NCBI GenBank assembly: GCA_963732155.1
Contig: CAVSYB010000014.1
Location: 117,517-181,516, forward strand
Length of the DNA stretch: 64,000 bases
Origin: Roseiarcus sp963732155
Lineage (GTDB): Bacteria; Pseudomonadota; Alphaproteobacteria; Rhizobiales; Beijerinckiaceae
Direction of reading: 5' to 3'
Positions 61,769 through 64,000 of this stretch are shown here, one piece after another. The translations under genes were made by a program, and so were the position numbers. Positions within the stretch are counted from its first letter, which is position 1. Each line of letters opens with the position of its first letter. Under the pieces are notes generated by a model. That model searched no databases. It was not told the origin of the DNA and saw only the letters and a program-made list of their open reading frames with translations.

Positions 61769-62014
61769 AGTCGCCTATGCCGAACTCAGCCAAAGCTCTG
61801 GCTATTCGGGGCGCTCCATCCCAAATCGAACTTCGTCTTCGTCGCCATGCGCGGGCTCTCGGCGCGCCGCCCGGTTGATGTTTGGCATTGCCAAAATGCT
61901 TCGAATGCGACAACCGTAGCCTCGCTAACGCCGAAGCGGCGCGTTGTCCGCCGAATGCCGGAGTTTCGGGGCGCATCAGTGAAGCCGCACGCCATCGAGC
62001 CGAGCCTCTCCAAA
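61769..62014. other. Unassigned stretch between GT61 and methyltransferase genes
   Basis: This 246-base stretch is open in frame with the downstream methyltransferase on the plus strand and also contains an open frame on the minus strand (62013-61786, about 75 residues, with RRFGVSEATVVAFEAFW that vaguely recalls a transposase helix-turn-helix). Neither reading is convincing. It may be a fragment of a mobile element. Confidence 0.25.
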
Positions 62015-62875
62015 ATGCAATACCTGAGACTGAGGCGCCGCGCCGGCTTGCTGATGCGTTATTCGAGCGGCCTTTGGAGGAAATTGCGGCGACCCGATCG
62101 TTCTTATTCTCTTCGTGAAAATTTCGTCGAACTGGTAGGAAAGAACAAGAAAATTCTCGAAATCGGGCCGTTCTTTCGGCCCATTTTCACTGGAGATGAC
62201 GTATGCTATTTCGATGTTCTTGATACGAACGAACTCAGGGAGAGGGCGGCGAGCGCTGGCTATCCCGTATCCAGCATCCCGAACATTGATTTCGTCTCCG
62301 CGGTCGGAGATCTGAGTATTGTCAACGCTGAATTCGACGCGGTGGTCAGCTCGCACTGCATCGAGCATCAGCCTGATTTCATAGAGCATTTAAAGCAAGT
62401 GGAGCGAATTATTTCCGGCGACGGCCGGTACTTTTTGATCATCCCGGACAAGCGATATTGTTTTGACCATTTTATAGCGCAATCCACTATAGCCGGGATT
62501 ATCGACGCTCACGTGGAGCGCCGCACGAAGCACCGACTGGCGAGTGTGATCGAGCACAGAGCGCTGACCACGCACAACGATCCCGTTAGACATTGGCGTG
62601 GCGATCACGCGGATTTGCATTATCATAGTTCCATCGCCGCTCGGACGAAGATGGCCATTGAGGAATACGACTCCGCCAACGGCAAGTACATAGACGTCCA
62701 CGCTTGGCAGTTCACCCCCGACAGTTTTCGTCAATTGATGACGACGCTCGTGGAGGCGGGACTGTCCCCGCTTGGCGTCGAACGGGTTTATCCCACGCCA
62801 TCGGGACGCAACGAGTTTATTGCGGTCCTTGCGAAAGCGGCGAGTCGAAAGGAAGCGCAGCCCGGTCGTCGGTGA
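62015..62875 (+). CDS. SAM-dependent methyltransferase (Methyltransf_11/23-like) in sugar island
   Basis: The ATG at 62015 gives a product of 286 residues; the reading frame is open further upstream (to 61847), but that part is not convincing. SAM motif KKILEIGPFFRPIFTGDDV, then VVSSHCIEHQPDFIEHLKQV, GDGRYFLIIPDKRYCFDHFI and the late DVHAWQFTPDSFRQLMTTLV. This is the pattern of methyltransferases in polysaccharide clusters. Base composition is less GC-rich than the chromosome backbone. It is the last intact gene of the island before the transposase remnant. Confidence 0.75.
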   Translation: MQYLRLRRRAGLLMRYSSGLWRKLRRPDRSYSLRENFVELVGKNKKILEIGPFFRPIFTGDDVCYFDVLDTNELRERAASAGYPVSSIPNIDFVSAVGDLSIVNAEFDAVVSSHCIEHQPDFIEHLKQVERIISGDGRYFLIIPDKRYCFDHFIAQSTIAGIIDAHVERRTKHRLASVIEHRALTTHNDPVRHWRGDHADLHYHSSIAARTKMAIEEYDSANGKYIDVHAWQFTPDSFRQLMTTLVEAGLSPLGVERVYPTPSGRNEFIAVLAKAASRKEAQPGRR

Positions 62876-62984
62876 AGAACGCCCTGCACGGCCGGAAACG
62901 AACTCGACGGCAGGGGCCGGCCGATCAGGTGGCGGTGAATGGTATTGAGACAATCGCCTCACCCAAATCAAACCTCAGGAATCA

Positions 62985-64000
62985 TTGATCGCGTTCCCGT
63001 TCCGCGTAGCGGCGACGCGCAGCGTCACGATCTTTTGGAAATGCTGACGATTGCGCTTGCGGCGACGCTGTCGGGCGCCGAGAGTTGCGTGGATTTTGCG
63101 CTGTTCGGCCGGTCGAAAGAAGCGCTTTTGCGGGAGTTCCTGACCCTCGAAGGCGGCGTCCCGAGCCACGACGCCTTCTCGCGGCTGTTTCGCATCATCG
63201 ATCCCGACGCCTTCGCCGCCTGCCTCACGCGGTTCGCGCAAGGCCTGGCGGACGCGGCGCGGCAAGACGGCGTGGTCGCCATCGACGGCAAGGGGCTGAG
63301 GGCGGCTTTCGAGCGGGCGCGGGGCGGTTCGCCGCTCGCTCTGGTCAACGCCTTCGCCCCCGGCGGCGGTCTGGCGCTGGGTCAGATCGGCGGGCCGCAG
63401 GGAACTGGCGAGATCGCCGCCCTGCGCGGCCTTCTCGGGCTCCTTGACTTCGGAGGCCGGATCGTCGCCGCCGACGCCCTTCATTGCCAGAAAGAGACGG
63501 CGCAAGCGATCCTCGACAAAGGCGCCGATTGGTTCTCGGGCTCAAGTCGAACCGCGTCACGATGTACGACGACGCCCCGCTGTTTCTCGACGATCTCGCC
63601 GTGGCGGCCGACGACGCGGACGAGACGGTCGACGCCGACCACGGCCGCATCGAGACCAGACGCTTGCGCGTCGTGCATGATGTCGAATGGCTGGCCAGGC
63701 GACATGGATTTCCAGGCCTCGCGGCGCTGGCCGATCTGGTTGCGGTCCGCGAAACCGCGCACGCGCTCAAGGCCGTCCGCGCCCATTGGAACGTCGAGAA
63801 CAAGCTCCACCGGGTTGTCCACGCCGTCCTCGACGAAGACCGCTCCCGCGCCAGAGCGGACAACGGCCCGCTCAATCTCGCCGTCCTGCGCCCCATCGCG
63901 CTCAACATGGCTCGGACCAACTCCGCAAACGGCTCCATCCGAGACAAAATCAAAAGAGCCGCATGGAACGACGCCTTCCTCGTCGAACTCCTCCTTCGAA
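62985..64000 (+). pseudogene. ISAs1-family transposase, frameshifted and internally deleted (continues past window edge)
   Basis: From about 62985 the sequence reads as an ISAs1-type transposase: RHDLLEMLTIALAATLSGAE, then VPSHDAFSRLFRIIDPDAF and the first catalytic part DGVVAIDGKGLRAAFERA, followed by IVAADALHCQKETAQAILD. At about 63530 one base is lost, and the family sequence resumes one frame back (LKSNRVTMYDDAPLF, DADHGRIETRRLRVVHDVEW). Near 63760 residues are missing between VAVRETAH and VRAHWNVENKLHRVVH, removing a stretch normally present. The end DEDRSRARADNGPLNLAVLR is intact up to the window edge. Inactive. Confidence 0.8.

Noticed and set aside
61786..62013. Minus-strand 75-codon frame with a helix-turn-helix-like RRFGVSEATVV resembling an IS630 N-terminus
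   Set aside because: The likeness is limited to a few residues and the rest does not follow an IS630 pattern, so I do not call it a transposase.
1..64000. tRNA, rRNA, CRISPR arrays and riboswitches
   Set aside because: I looked for tRNA T-loop sequences, regularly spaced repeats and known riboswitch cores and saw none that could be supported by eye.

Overview
The window is high-GC DNA from an alphaproteobacterium, most likely a member of Hyphomicrobiales (Rhizobiales). Support comes from gene order and families: murA-DUF2948-hisD-UPF0262, murC-murB-ddl-ftsQ-ftsA-ftsZ-lpxC-bamD-recN, an FtcR-type flagellar regulator, a DUF1217 protein, a long-tailed FtsZ and CtrA-type TTAA-N7-TTAAC sites. The copper-handling cluster and the cytochrome-porin/HiPIP genes would suit a metabolically versatile relative of methanotrophs or purple bacteria, but the sequence does not fix the genus.

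Layout. (1) 132-3786: sugar ABC transporter (binding protein, double ATPase, permease). (2) 3851-4507: ICMT-like methyltransferase. (3) 4546-8651, minus strand: copper cluster (DUF2946 protein, 303-aa secreted protein, CopC, PCuAC chaperone, CopD, small secreted protein) ending in a remnant of a second copD. (4) 8871-17184: SDR dehydrogenase, four translationally coupled Liv-type ABC genes plus binding protein, an aldehyde dehydrogenase and a divergent AraC regulator; probably import and oxidation of an aromatic or similar compound. (5) 17308-19919: a DUF2161 protein with a CTG start, a glycine-zipper lipoprotein, an HpcH/HpaI aldolase and an LTXXQ periplasmic protein. (6) 19955-37253: housekeeping block for histidine synthesis, peptidoglycan, lipid A, outer membrane assembly, DNA repair and division. 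(7) 37392-40460: a Cyc2-like fused cytochrome-porin, two Tat-exported HiPIPs and a CHRD protein; both HiPIP genes carry the same FNR/FixK-like palindrome at the same distance. (8) 40515-43208: pgeF, a MidA-type methyltransferase, lgt. (9) 43444-48377: flagellar fragment: ftcR (apparently frameshifted at its 3' end), a DUF1217 gene and a TPR/glycosyltransferase/DUF6165 fusion. (10) 48583-52074: indolepyruvate ferredoxin oxidoreductase. (11) 52306-62875: surface-polysaccharide island (beta-propeller glycosidase-like protein, SDR, two DegT aminotransferases, FdtA-type isomerase, frameshifted LpxA-like transferase, two glycosyltransferases, methyltransferase). (12) 62985-64000: broken ISAs1-family transposase running to the window edge.

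Most notable are the cytochrome-porin plus HiPIP module, which resembles iron-oxidation or electron-uptake systems (Cyc2/Iro, PioABC), and the copper cluster, in which two predicted secreted proteins would both begin with histidine after signal cleavage. No tRNA, rRNA or CRISPR array was recognised. All functional assignments are from reading motifs and known family architecture; no database search was run.
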